Positions 52,574 through 62,200 of a DNA stretch of 64,000 nt are shown here, one piece after another. Within the stretch, counting starts at the first letter, position 1, and each line of letters starts with the position of its first letter. Source of the stretch: Cellulomonas sp. RIT-PI-Y (GTDB taxonomy: Bacteria > Actinomycetota > Actinomycetes > Actinomycetales > Cellulomonadaceae); assembly GCF_025642745.1 (NCBI RefSeq), contig NZ_JANZKP010000010.1, positions 1 through 64,000 of the forward strand. The letters run 5' to 3'. Under the pieces are notes generated by a model, which saw nothing but the letters and a program-made list of their open reading frames with translations, made no database searches and was not told the origin of the DNA. Both the position numbers and the translations under genes were made by a program.

Positions 52574-53119
52574 TCAGCCCTTGATGGCGGAGACCTCGAG
52601 TGCGATGTTGACCTTGTCGCTGACCAGCACGCCGCCGGTCTCGAGCGCGGCGTTCCAGGTCAGGTCGAAGTCCTTGCGGGAGATCGGCAGGGTGGCGGAG
52701 AAGCCCGCGCGCTGGTTGCCGAACGGGTCGGTGGCGGCGCCGCCGAACTCGACGGCCAGCTCGACGGACTTGGTCACGCCGTGGATGGTCAGGTCGCCGG
52801 TGACGACGTAGTCCTCGCCGTCGCCCGTGACGGAGGTCGAGGTGAAGGTCCACTCGCCGAACTTCTCCACGTCGAAGAAGTCGCCGCTCTTGAGGTGGCC
52901 GTCGCGGCCCGCGTCACCGGTGGTGATGGTCGACGGGTCCAGGGTGGCGGACACCGCGGAGAGCTCCAGGTCGTCGCCCACGGTGATGGCGCCACCGGTC
53001 ACGGCGACGGTGCCCCGCACCTTGGAGATACCGGCGTGACGCACGGTGAAGGACGCCTCGGTGTGCGACGGGTCGATGTTCCAGGTGCCGGCGACGAGGC
53101 CGGTGGGGAGAGCGGTCAT
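52574..53119 (-). CDS. YceI family lipid-binding protein
   Basis: 181-residue lipocalin-like beta-barrel protein that binds isoprenoid-type lipids in characterised relatives. The family start GTWNIDPSHTEASFTVRHAG, GDFFDVEKF and LTIHGVTKSVEL are present. There is no signal peptide, so it is probably cytoplasmic. ATG at 53119 follows GAGGA; an ATG three codons earlier is possible. Divergent from the marR-like gene, which probably represses it. Confidence 0.92.
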   Translation of the reverse strand: MTALPTGLVAGTWNIDPSHTEASFTVRHAGISKVRGTVAVTGGAITVGDDLELSAVSATLDPSTITTGDAGRDGHLKSGDFFDVEKFGEWTFTSTSVTGDGEDYVVTGDLTIHGVTKSVELAVEFGGAATDPFGNQRAGFSATLPISRKDFDLTWNAALETGGVLVSDKVNIALEVSAIKG

Positions 53120-53133
53120 GATGTCCATCCTCG

Positions 53134-53178
53134 TTAGTTGAAGCGTCAATCGCTGGTAGTTGAGATTTCTACTACAGT
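53134..53178. promoter_or_regulatory. candidate MarR operator region between yceI and marR genes
   Basis: Contains TTGAAGCGTCAA (10 of 12 symmetric positions) and a second inverted repeat GTAGT-N10-ACTAC, with TAGTTGA occurring twice. TACAGT at 53173-53178 could be the -10 box of the marR-like gene. The region is markedly more AT-rich than its surroundings. Confidence 0.5.
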
Positions 53179-53220
53179 GGGGACCAGGATGCAAGAGGGC
53201 GTGTGAGGGAGGATGTCCCG

Positions 53221-53691
53221 GTGACCGACGTGCAGTGGCTCAGCGACGACGAACAGGGCTGGTGGCGGGCCTACCGCGACGGGACGGCGCGACTGCTGGA
53301 CGTGCTCGGGCACGAGCTCGAGCAGGACACCGGACTGTCCCTGGGCGAGTACGAGGTGCTGGTCCGGCTGTCCGAGGCGCCGGAGCGCACGCTGCGGATG
53401 TCCGAGCTGGCCGGCGAGCTGGCCCACTCGCGCAGTCGTCTGACCCACACCATCCGGCGGATGGAGAGCGCCGGTCTGGTCGAGCGGACCCCCTGCCTCC
53501 AGGATGCCCGCGGGGTGAACTGCACCATGACCCCGATCGGCTACCGGCAGCTGGTGGACGCGGCGCCCTCGCACGTCACCTCGGTGCGCCGGCACCTGGT
53601 CGAGGCGCTCAGCCCGGAGCAGATGCGGGCGCTCGGCGAGGCGATGGCCGCGGTCGGCGTGGCGCTGCAGGACGCCTCGGTCGAGGAATGA
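53221..53691 (+). CDS. MarR family transcriptional regulator
   Basis: 156-residue winged-helix regulator. The recognition region is LRMSELAGELAHSRSRLTHTIRRME, followed by the wing ESAGLVERTPCLQDARGVNC. The two cysteines (Cys in TPCLQD and VNCTM) could sense oxidants, although this is only suggestive. GTG at 53221 with GGGAGG 8 bp upstream. Confidence 0.9.
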   Translation: MTDVQWLSDDEQGWWRAYRDGTARLLDVLGHELEQDTGLSLGEYEVLVRLSEAPERTLRMSELAGELAHSRSRLTHTIRRMESAGLVERTPCLQDARGVNCTMTPIGYRQLVDAAPSHVTSVRRHLVEALSPEQMRALGEAMAAVGVALQDASVEE

Positions 53692-53727
53692 GCCTGAGCA
53701 CCCAGACTCGTTTGCGAGACTGACGCC

Positions 53728-54384
53728 ATGGTCACCACCACCGTCCACCTGATGCGGCACGGCGAAGTGCACAACCCGGAGGGTGTGCTCTACGGCCGGC
53801 TGCCCGGCTACCACCTGTCGGAGCGCGGCGTCGCGATGGCGGAGAAGGTGGCCGCGTACCTGGCCGGACAGGCCGACGGGCCGCGTCGGGACGTCACGGT
53901 GCTCTACGCCTCCCCGCTGCAGCGCGCCCAGGAGACGGCCGCGCCGATCTCCGCCGCCCTCGGGCTCGAGATCCGGACCGACCCCGGCCTGATCGAGGCG
54001 GAGAACGCCTTCGAGGGCCTGACCTTCGGCGTCGGCGACGGCTCGCTGCGGCACCCGAGGCACTGGCCGCTGCTGGTGAACCCGTTCCGGCCGTCCTGGG
54101 GCGAGCCCTACACCGAGCAGGTCGCCCGGATGGTCGCCGTGGTCGAGAAGGCCCGGGACGAGGCCCGCGGGCACGAGGCCGTCCTGGTCAGCCACCAGCT
54201 GCCGGTCTGGATCACCCGCCTCGCCCTGGAGAACCGCCGGCTGTGGCACGACCCCCGCCGTCGCCAGTGCTCGCTCGCCTCGCTGACCAGCCTGACCTAC
54301 GACGACGACCGGCTGGTGGGGATCGGCTACACCGAGCCCGCCGCCGACCTGCTGCCCGGCGCCTCCGCGGTGGCCGGAGCATGA
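53728..54384 (+). CDS. histidine phosphatase family protein of the ccs operon
   Basis: 218-residue phosphoglycerate-mutase-like phosphatase with the catalytic HLMRHGEVHNP, YASPLQRAQETAAP and second histidine VLVSHQLPVW. It is the conserved first gene of the actinobacterial cytochrome c maturation cluster (Rv0525 position). The true substrate is unknown. ATG at 53728 lacks a clear Shine-Dalgarno. The stop overlaps the ResA-like gene (ATGA). Confidence 0.9.
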   Translation: MVTTTVHLMRHGEVHNPEGVLYGRLPGYHLSERGVAMAEKVAAYLAGQADGPRRDVTVLYASPLQRAQETAAPISAALGLEIRTDPGLIEAENAFEGLTFGVGDGSLRHPRHWPLLVNPFRPSWGEPYTEQVARMVAVVEKARDEARGHEAVLVSHQLPVWITRLALENRRLWHDPRRRQCSLASLTSLTYDDDRLVGIGYTEPAADLLPGASAVAGA

Positions 54385-54968
54385 CAGCCCGTCGTCGCAC
54401 CGTCGCCACGCTGCTGGTCGCCGGGCTGCTCGCCCTGACCGCGTGCACCGGCGGCTCGCCCTCGGGCGGCTCCACCACCGACGCGGGCTACCAGTCGCAG
54501 GACGGCTCCTTCACCTCCTGGCCGGCCGGCGACCGGCAGGGTCCGGTCGCGGTCGCCGGGACCGACTACGAGGGCGCGACCCAGGACACCGCCGACTGGC
54601 TCGGCGACGTCGTCGTGCTGAACACCTGGTACGCGGCCTGCCCGCCCTGCCGTGAGGAGGCGCCGGACCTGGTGGACCTCGCGAACGAGTACGCCGACCA
54701 GGGCCTGCACGTGCTCGGGATCAACGGGGTGGACGACGCCGGCGCGGCCGAGTCCTTCCAGCGCACCTTCGACGTGCCCTACCCGAGCATCGACGACCGG
54801 GACAAGGCCGCGGTCGCCGCGCTCCAGGGCGTGGTGCCGATCCAGGCCACGCCGACCACGGTCGTGCTCGACCGCGAGGGCCGGGTCTTCGCCCGGATCG
54901 TCGGGATGGCCGAGGGCTCGACCCTGCGGGCGCTGGTCGAGGAGGCGCTGGCCGAGGACGCCGCGTGA
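54381..54968 (+). CDS. ResA/TlpA-like thioredoxin lipoprotein
   Basis: 195-residue membrane-anchored thiol-disulfide oxidoreductase. Lipobox ALTAC is near residue 22, and the active site is WYAACPPCREEAPD near residues 83-96 (CPPC). Cis-Pro segment is QATPTTVVLD. It should reduce apocytochrome c cysteines before haem attachment, receiving electrons from CcdA encoded next. Confidence 0.93.
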   Translation: MTARRRTVATLLVAGLLALTACTGGSPSGGSTTDAGYQSQDGSFTSWPAGDRQGPVAVAGTDYEGATQDTADWLGDVVVLNTWYAACPPCREEAPDLVDLANEYADQGLHVLGINGVDDAGAAESFQRTFDVPYPSIDDRDKAAVAALQGVVPIQATPTTVVLDREGRVFARIVGMAEGSTLRALVEEALAEDAA

Positions 54969-55786
54969 TCCCGGCCTCCGTCGGCGCGGACTTCGCCCAG
55001 ACCGCCGCCACCGGGTCGCTGCTGGTCGCGGTGCCGGTCGCAGTGCTCGCCGGACTGGTCTCCTTCGCCTCGCCCTGCGTGCTGCCGCTCGTCCCGGGCT
55101 ATCTCGGGTACCTGGGCGGGATGTCCGCCGCGGTGGCGCCCGCCGGTGGCCTGCCCGCGCAGCCCGGTCGGCTCGGCACCGCGTCGCGGACCCGGGCGCC
55201 CCGTGGCCGGCTGGTGGCCGGGGTGCTGCTGTTCGTCGCCGGGTTCACCGCGGTGTTCCTGGCCTACGGCTCGCTGGCCGGGTCGCTCGGCCGGCTGCTG
55301 CTGCAGTGGCAGGACCCGGTCACCCGGGTGCTCGGCGTGGTGACGATCGTGATGGGCCTGGCGTTCTGCGGGCTGCTCCCGTTCTGGCAGCAGGACCGCC
55401 GACGGCTGATCGCCCCGCGGGCCGGGCTGTGGGGGGCGCCGGTGCTCGGCGTCACCTTCGGCATCGGCTGGACCCCGTGCATCGGACCGACCCTGGCCGC
55501 GATCCTGGCGATGTCCCTGGACGGCGGATCCGCCGGCCGGGGGGCGCTGCTCGCCCTGGCGTTCTGCGCCGGACTGGGGGTGCCCTTCGTGCTGGTCTCG
55601 TTCGGGGTGCAGCGCAGTCGCCGGGTGCTGGACTGGCTCGGCCGGCACCGGCTGGCCGTGATGCGGGTCGGCGGCGGCCTGCTGATCGTGCTCGGCCTGG
55701 CCATGGTCACCGGCGTCTGGGGCCATCTCGCCACCTGGCTGCAAGGCATCCTGACCGACTCCCAGCCCTTCATCCCGGCGGTGTGA
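54965..55786 (+). CDS. ccdA: cytochrome c biogenesis protein CcdA
   Basis: 273-residue polytopic membrane protein that passes reducing power from cytoplasmic thioredoxin across the membrane. Conserved cysteines are in FASPCVLPLVPGYLGYLGG and GWTPCIGPTLAAIL. About six hydrophobic segments. The GTG start overlaps the ResA-like gene stop. Confidence 0.94.
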   Translation: MIPASVGADFAQTAATGSLLVAVPVAVLAGLVSFASPCVLPLVPGYLGYLGGMSAAVAPAGGLPAQPGRLGTASRTRAPRGRLVAGVLLFVAGFTAVFLAYGSLAGSLGRLLLQWQDPVTRVLGVVTIVMGLAFCGLLPFWQQDRRRLIAPRAGLWGAPVLGVTFGIGWTPCIGPTLAAILAMSLDGGSAGRGALLALAFCAGLGVPFVLVSFGVQRSRRVLDWLGRHRLAVMRVGGGLLIVLGLAMVTGVWGHLATWLQGILTDSQPFIPAV

Positions 55787-55787
55787 C

Positions 55788-57431
55788 ATGACGCAGAGCT
55801 ACCGTCCCGAGGGCCTGGAGGACGCGTTCACCGAGGGGGGCGGCACGCCGCCCGCCCAGGTGCCGTCGATCGGGGTCGTCGGCTGGCTGCGCTGGATGTG
55901 GCGGCAGCTGACCAGCATGCGTGTCGCCCTGCTGCTGCTCATGCTGTTGGCGGTCGCGGCGGTGCCCGGCACGGTCTGGCCGCAGAACGCGCAGGACCCG
56001 GACAAGGTCGCGACCTATCTGACCGATCACCCGTCGCTGGGTCCGTTCCTGGACCGGTTGCAGGTCTTCGACGTGTACTCGTCGGTCTGGTTCTCCGCGA
56101 TCTACCTGCTGCTGTTCGTCTCCCTGGTCGGCTGCATCCTGCCCCGGTCGAAGACGCACTGGCGCGCGATGCGCGGTCGTCCGCCCAAGGCGCCCCGGCG
56201 CTTCGACCGGTTCCCCGCCCAGGCGGCCGGTGAGGTCGGCGGCACGCCGGAGCAGGTGGCGCGGACCGCCGCCGGGCTGCTGGGCGCCGGCCGGCGGTTC
56301 CGGGTCGACGTCAAGGACGAGGGCTCCGGCGTCTGGAGCGTCGCCGCCGAACGCGGGTACCTGCGCGAGACCGGCAACCTGGTGTTCCACCTCGCGCTGG
56401 TCGGGCTGCTGGTCTCGGTGGCCGCCGGGCAGCTGCTGCACTACCGCGGCCAGGCGATCATCGTCGAGGGACGGGCGTTCGCGAACACACAGAGCGACTA
56501 CGACACCTTCGAGGCCGGGGCCGCCTTCGACCCGTCGTCGCTGTCCCCGTTCAGCCTGCGCCTGGACTCGTTCGAGAGCCGGTTCGACCCGGACACCCTG
56601 CAGTCCCGCGACTTCACCGCCCATGTCACGCTGACCGAGCCCGGTGCGGACCCCGAGTCCGAGATCATCAAGGTGAACCACCCGCTGGAGACCGGCGGCG
56701 CCAAGGTCTACCTGCAGGGCAACGGCTACGCGCCCCAGGTCACGGTCCGGAACGCCGACGGGGACGTGACCTTCTCCGGCGCGGTGCCGTTCCTGCCGCA
56801 GGACACCGTGTACACCTCGCAGGGCGTGATCAAGGTCCCCGACGTCACCTCCGGCCCGCAGATCGGACTGCAGGGGGTGCTGCTGCCCACCGCGGAGTCG
56901 ATCGGCGCGGGCATCTACCGCTCCACCGACCCGCAGCCGAACGACCCGCTGCTCGCCCTCGCGGTCTGGACCGGCGACCTCGGGCTCGACGACGGCATCC
57001 CGCAGAACGTCTACCAGCTGGACGAGACGGGCCTGACCCAGGTGATGGCGGACGACGGCACGGCGCTGACCCTCTACCTGAAGCCGGGGGAGACGGTCGA
57101 CCTGCCGGACGGGCTGGGCACGATCACCTTCGAGTCGCTGCCCCGCTTCGTGGCGCTGGACCTGCGGCACGACCCGTCGCTGCTGTGCGTGCTGGTGTTC
57201 GCCCTGCTGGCCTTCGCCGGGCTGGCCGCGTCGCTGTTCGTGCCGCGCCGCCGGATCTGGCTGCGCCTGCGTGACGCAGCCCCCACGGATTCTCAGGACG
57301 AAGGTCCCGGCAATGGCCGTACAGTGGTGACCGCCGCGGCGTTGGCGCGCGGTGACGACGTGGGGCTGCAGGCGGAGCTGGACCGGGCGATGGACCGGCT
57401 CCTCGGCCGGGACAAGACCGCAGCCCAGTGA
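55788..57431 (+). CDS. resB: cytochrome c biogenesis protein ResB (Ccs1)
   Basis: 547-residue System II haem-lyase subunit. The N-terminal domain has membrane segments (MRVALLLLMLLAVAAVPGTVWPQ and IYLLLFVSLVGCILPR), then GYLRETGNLVFHLALVGLLVS with a conserved histidine, a large extracytoplasmic domain, and a final helix (LCVLVFALLAFAGLAASLFVPRR). It forms a complex with CcsB/CcsA. The ATG follows the ccdA stop by one base. Confidence 0.94.
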   Translation: MTQSYRPEGLEDAFTEGGGTPPAQVPSIGVVGWLRWMWRQLTSMRVALLLLMLLAVAAVPGTVWPQNAQDPDKVATYLTDHPSLGPFLDRLQVFDVYSSVWFSAIYLLLFVSLVGCILPRSKTHWRAMRGRPPKAPRRFDRFPAQAAGEVGGTPEQVARTAAGLLGAGRRFRVDVKDEGSGVWSVAAERGYLRETGNLVFHLALVGLLVSVAAGQLLHYRGQAIIVEGRAFANTQSDYDTFEAGAAFDPSSLSPFSLRLDSFESRFDPDTLQSRDFTAHVTLTEPGADPESEIIKVNHPLETGGAKVYLQGNGYAPQVTVRNADGDVTFSGAVPFLPQDTVYTSQGVIKVPDVTSGPQIGLQGVLLPTAESIGAGIYRSTDPQPNDPLLALAVWTGDLGLDDGIPQNVYQLDETGLTQVMADDGTALTLYLKPGETVDLPDGLGTITFESLPRFVALDLRHDPSLLCVLVFALLAFAGLAASLFVPRRRIWLRLRDAAPTDSQDEGPGNGRTVVTAAALARGDDVGLQAELDRAMDRLLGRDKTAAQ

Positions 57432-57468
57432 CGACGCGCGGGCCCAGCCCGGACGAGGACGGCAGAAC

Positions 57469-58515
57469 ATGGCAATCGGCGACATCAGCACCCTGCTGGT
57501 CTGGGCTGCCGCGACGGCATTCACCATCGCGCTGATCGCGTACTCCGTGGCCCTGGCGCGGGTGGCCGACGCCGCCACCGCCGAGCACCGCACGGAGCGT
57601 GCGCGCAAGATCGCCGCGGCGAAGGCGGAGAAGGCGGCCGTCGGCGCCGGGGGCGGCCTGATCCTCCCGGTCGAGGACGCCGAGCCGCCCACGGAGGAGC
57701 CGGTCCCGGACGTCGCCACGACCTCCCGTGCCGCCAACGGCATCGCCCGCAGCACCTCCTGGCTCGGACTGCTGCTGCTCGGGGTCGGCATCGTGACCCG
57801 GGGCATCGCCGCCGGTCGCTGGCCCACTGCGAACATGTACGAGTTCACCCTGGTCGGCACCCTGGTGGCCGCCGCGGTGCTGGTCCTGGTGCAGCGCCGT
57901 CGGGTGATCCCGTTCCTCGGCGTGCTGGTGATGGGCATCGCGGTGCTGGCCCTGGTGCTCGGCCTCAACGCGTTCTACGTCCAGGCCGACGCGGTGCAGC
58001 CCGCCCTGCAGAACTACTGGCTGGTGATCCACGTCGGCGTGGCGATCTCCGCCACCGGGGTGTTCACCGTCGCCTTCGCCACCTCGGTGCTCCAGCTGCT
58101 GCAGGACGGCCGGGAGAACGGCCGTTCGCACGTGGAGAAGAACCGCGGTCTGGCGCGCTGGCGGGTCACCGGCCCGGCCTGGGCCTGGCTGCGGACCGTG
58201 CCCTCCGCCCGGCAGCTGGAGGCGCTGTCCTTCCGGCTGAACGCGATCGGCTTCGTGCTGTGGACGCTCACCCTGATCGGCGGCGCGATCTGGGCCGAGC
58301 AGGCCTGGGGCCGGTACTGGGGCTGGGACCCCAAGGAGGTCGGCACCTTCATCGCCTGGGTGGTCTACGCCGCCTACCTGCACGCCCGGACCACCCGGGG
58401 CTGGGCCGGCCGCCGCGCGGCGTACTTCGTGTTCGTCGGCTACGCGACCGTGCTGGCGAACTTCACCGTGGTGAACCTGTTCGTCAACGGGAAGCACTCC
58501 TACTCGGGGCTCTGA
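57469..58515 (+). CDS. ccsB: cytochrome c biogenesis protein CcsB (CcsA family)
   Basis: 348-residue haem handling protein of System II. About eight membrane helices, with the haem-binding WAEQAWGRYWGWDPKEVGTF motif near residues 277-297 and flanking histidines (VIHVGVAI, AYLHARTT). An Ala/Glu/Lys-rich cytoplasmic loop of ~60 residues follows the first helix. ATG at 57469 is 38 bp after resB. The 3' end overlaps the convergent PLDc_N gene by 16 bp. Confidence 0.95.
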   Translation: MAIGDISTLLVWAAATAFTIALIAYSVALARVADAATAEHRTERARKIAAAKAEKAAVGAGGGLILPVEDAEPPTEEPVPDVATTSRAANGIARSTSWLGLLLLGVGIVTRGIAAGRWPTANMYEFTLVGTLVAAAVLVLVQRRRVIPFLGVLVMGIAVLALVLGLNAFYVQADAVQPALQNYWLVIHVGVAISATGVFTVAFATSVLQLLQDGRENGRSHVEKNRGLARWRVTGPAWAWLRTVPSARQLEALSFRLNAIGFVLWTLTLIGGAIWAEQAWGRYWGWDPKEVGTFIAWVVYAAYLHARTTRGWAGRRAAYFVFVGYATVLANFTVVNLFVNGKHSYSGL

Positions 58516-58874
58516 GCCGACCCGTCGGGATCGGCGTCGCCCTGCTCGCGGCGGCGACGCCGCTGGTCCTGCTCCAGCCGCCACAGGAAGTCCGGGTCGT
58601 CGTCCGGTGCCACCGGGCCGCGCTGCCCACGTGAGGGCCCGGCCGCGGGCGTCCCGGCACTGCCGCCGGACACCGGACCGCCGGCACGCGCCGCGCGCTG
58701 CGAGCGGCTGACCGCGAACCACAGCACCGGGCCGAGGATCGGGAAGACCACCACGATCACCAGCCACAACCCGGCCGGCAGTCCGCGACGGTCGTGCTCG
58801 TCGCTGTTCGTCACGTCCACCGCCGCGTAGACGGCGAGGGCGATGATCAGGAGGAAGAGCAGGACGCGGGCCAT
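58500..58874 (-). CDS. PLDc_N domain membrane protein
   Basis: 124-residue protein. Two N-terminal hydrophobic segments (MARVLLFLLIIALAVYAAVD and GLWLVIVVVFPILGPVLWFAVSR) match the phospholipase D N-terminal transmembrane family, without any catalytic HKD domain. The remaining ~65 residues are polar. ATG at 58874 is preceded on the same strand by a -10-like TACCCT 7 bp upstream, suggesting a leaderless mRNA. Function unknown; the adjacent position matches cytochrome c clusters in other actinobacteria. Confidence 0.85.
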   Translation of the reverse strand: MARVLLFLLIIALAVYAAVDVTNSDEHDRRGLPAGLWLVIVVVFPILGPVLWFAVSRSQRAARAGGPVSGGSAGTPAAGPSRGQRGPVAPDDDPDFLWRLEQDQRRRRREQGDADPDGSAQSPE

Positions 58875-59249
58875 GCCGTCCAGGGTAGACGGCCGTGGCG
58901 CGGGCGCACCGGGTGATCCCGGGCCCCGGCGGCGCGTGACCGTGCGGGCGCGTGCCCGCGTTTTCACGCAGGCACGCTCACGGCCCGGGCGCCGTCGCGC
59001 TGTGATCGAGGTCGACCGCGCGTGACGGGTACCTAGAGCCTCCCGGGGCGATGTGGTCGGAGTTCCACCTAATTCCCTCGGCCGCACCCCCTACCAAGGC
59101 GGGCCCGTCCACTCACTCCGCGCACGCAACTCCGGTCCTCACGGACCGAGGTGGTCACATACCGCGCATCGCCGCCATTCCCTGGCTGCCCGGTTGTGCA
59201 TCGCCACGAGTGTCCGCGGTCCGGGTCGGGTACCACTAGGAGTCCTCTC
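58875..59249. other. 375-bp intergenic region upstream of the large secreted protein
   Basis: Contains the -10-like box of the PLDc_N gene (TACCCT on the minus strand, 58882-58887) and the AGGAG ribosome-binding site of the downstream gene at 59238-59242. Between 59040 and 59200 the base composition drops slightly and a small GGTCC/GGACC hairpin occurs. No riboswitch class or gene was recognised. Confidence 0.5.
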
Positions 59250-62200
59250 GTGTCCTCGCTCACTCATCTCCTCGCGCCTCCGTCGCGCCGGGTCGCCCGG
59301 ACGGGCGCCTCGTTGCTGGCGGTGACGGCGCTCGTCCTCGCGATGGTCACCGGCGTGACCCCGGTGGCACGCGCCGCCGACGCCGCGGCGATCACCGCCT
59401 CGATCAGCTACGACGGCACCGCCCCGTTCGACGCCGACGACGCGCCGGGGAACGACTCCGGTGCCGCGAACGGCGTCGTCCGGTCGATGGACCGGATCGG
59501 CTACCAGCTGTCGGTGACCCCGGCCGCGGTCGGGGTGGTCACCGTCCAGGCGGTCGCCCCGGCCGGACTGCAGTGGCAGTCCGAGTCGTTGGCCGGGTTC
59601 GACGGGTCGATCGACGGGCAGACCATGACCATCAACCTGGACGCGCAGGGCACGGCGCCGATCGTGTTCTCCGTGGTCGCCAAGGCGCTGGCCGTCGCGA
59701 ACGGGACCGTGCTGCCGGTCACCTTCACCTCCGGCGCGGTCTCCTCCGACCCCCTGTCGGTGACCGTGTCCTCGACGCCCTCGTTGCGCACCATGAGCTA
59801 CGGCGAGCGGCAGGACAGTGGGATCGTGGCTGCTGCGGGGACACCGTACGAGGGACAGCTGGTCAACCGGTTCATCACCACCTACGGCCTCTACATGCCA
59901 TTCGACGCGACCAAGGGCGCCTTCGGCTTCGAGTCGCTGTCCGATCCGATCACGCTCACCGTGACCAAGCCCACCGTCGGCTCGGGGTGGGAGGTCGAGC
60001 AGTGCTCCGCCGCGCAGTCCGGGGTCGCGGACTACTACCCGAAGGCCTCCGGCGGCGGCGCGAACGGCGCGGTCGACAGCGGGACTTGGACCTGCGTGGA
60101 CAACGGTGACACCGTCACGATCACCATCACCGGGCTGGACTCGATGCTGAGCAGCTACCCGACCAAGAACGCCAACGGGACCGGCCGGAGCAACGTGGCC
60201 TGGATCGGCACCGGTCAGATCATCTGGCAGCTGCCGATCGCCGGGATCGAGGACGGCGCGACCGCGTCGTTCCCGGTCACCGTCGTCGACCCGACCTCCG
60301 TCTCCGGCGTGCCGGTGCCCGGCGTGAACGGCTCCGTCGCGTCCTTCGCCCTGTCCGCGCCGGTGGAATACACCTACAACGTCTCGATCCAGGGCCAGGT
60401 GCGCTGGCCGAGCGGGCAGTGGGGCACGACCGGCGGAGCCGGCCTGATGCTTCCCGGCCGTGTCGTCGAACCGAGGTGGCAGCTGACCACCCAGAACGTG
60501 ATGCAGCACGAGCTCACCGGTCTGTACGGCTGCATGCTGTGGGACAACTCCCTGTTGAGCTACGCGCAGGGCCGCTCGATCACGCTCTCCGATGACGCCG
60601 CGAACTGGACGTTCGAGTACGGCACCGCCGCGTACGGTGGCGAGGCCGAGCGTCAGACCGCCGACTGCGGCATCGTGGGCGACGGTGCCGCCGGCTGGTA
60701 CGGCTCGGTCGCGGACGTCCCCGGTGGAGCTGCCGCGATCACGGGCGTCCGTATGGTGCGGACCACACCGCTGCCCGCCCAGACGATCACGAAGGTCACG
60801 TACGCCCCGCCGCTGACGATGGCGGCGGCCGATCTGCCGCTCGGCACCTACCTCCCGGTGTACACGCAGTTCGGTGCGGACCAGATTCCGCTCCAGCAGT
60901 CCACCTACGTGGCCGCCACGAACGCGAACACCGCGTCCGGCGGTCGGGTTGCCGTGAACCACGTGGCGCTCAGCGGCACGGTGAGGTGGGACGTCACCGA
61001 GACCCAGTCCCTCGGTGAGGTGCGCACGGTCTCCCTGGGGCGCACGCTCGGTCTGACCGGTTACGGCTCGGTGGCGAAGGACGTGGTCCACACCGTCACG
61101 CTGCCCGCCAGGGTCACGCTGCAGAGCGGGTCGTCCCGCTGGCAGGACCAGGCGATCACTCCGGACATCACCGCGAACGCCGATGGCACGACCACGCTGG
61201 TCTACCACCTGGGCGACGTGGCCGTGGACAGCGTCGGGGCCAACGACCCCGTCACCTTCTCGGTGACCCTCGACCCCGCGATGGCCATGCCCTCCACTCT
61301 CGTCGTGAGTGGCACGGTCGCTTCCCCGTCCGACACCGCCACGGCCAGGACGGCGGCCACCTCGAGCCTGGCGGTCAACGCACCGCAGAGCATCCAGGTC
61401 AGCAAGACCACGAACGTCACCTCGACCACGGCGGGCACCCCGGTGACCTACACCGTGTCCTGGGGCAACCGGACCTCGGACGACATGGGCGACAGCAGCT
61501 TCGTCGACCTGCTCCCCTTCGACGGGGACGCCCGCGGCACCACCGGCCTGAGCGGTCTCGTGCTGAACTCGGTCGACGTGGTCTCCGACACCTCGGGGGC
61601 GACGGTGCAGTACACCACCGACGACCCCGCGGCCGTGCAGTCCGCCCTGGTCGGCGACGTGACCGGCGGAACCGGCATCTCCTGGACCACCGGCATCCCG
61701 GCGGCCGACAGCACCGAGGTCACCGCGCTCCGGTTCGTCCCGAGCGTGCCGTTCACCACCGGTGCGATCGGCAAGGCCGAGATCACCCTGACCCCGACCG
61801 CGCTCGAGTACGGCGGCACGCTGGTCAATTCCGTGGACGGCTCCGTCGACGGCTGGTCGGTGGACCTGCGGAACGCCGCCACGGTGACGCTGGACTCCAG
61901 CGCCTCCCAGGTGACCGGCAACGTCTTCAACGACCCGGACTTCGCGTTCGCGCGGACCGAGAACTCGACCGGCGTCGCCTCGCCGGTGGTGCGGATCGTG
62001 AGCGGCTACGCCTTCGGCCCGGACGGGGACGACAACGGCGGCGAGGGCGACGACGTGCCGCTGGCCGAGCCGATCACGGCGCTCGTCGGTGCGGACGCCG
62101 CGGCCTACCTGGACGACCCGCAGGTCGGGGACTTCGTGTTCCCCGGCCTGGCCCCGGGCAGGTACGACGTGCAGGTCACCCCGGCGGCCGGGACCCACGT

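Noticed and set aside
58990-59240. Riboswitch upstream of the secreted protein
   Set aside because: I compared it mentally with c-di-AMP and c-di-GMP consensus features and found no match; only a small GGTCC/GGACC hairpin is evident.
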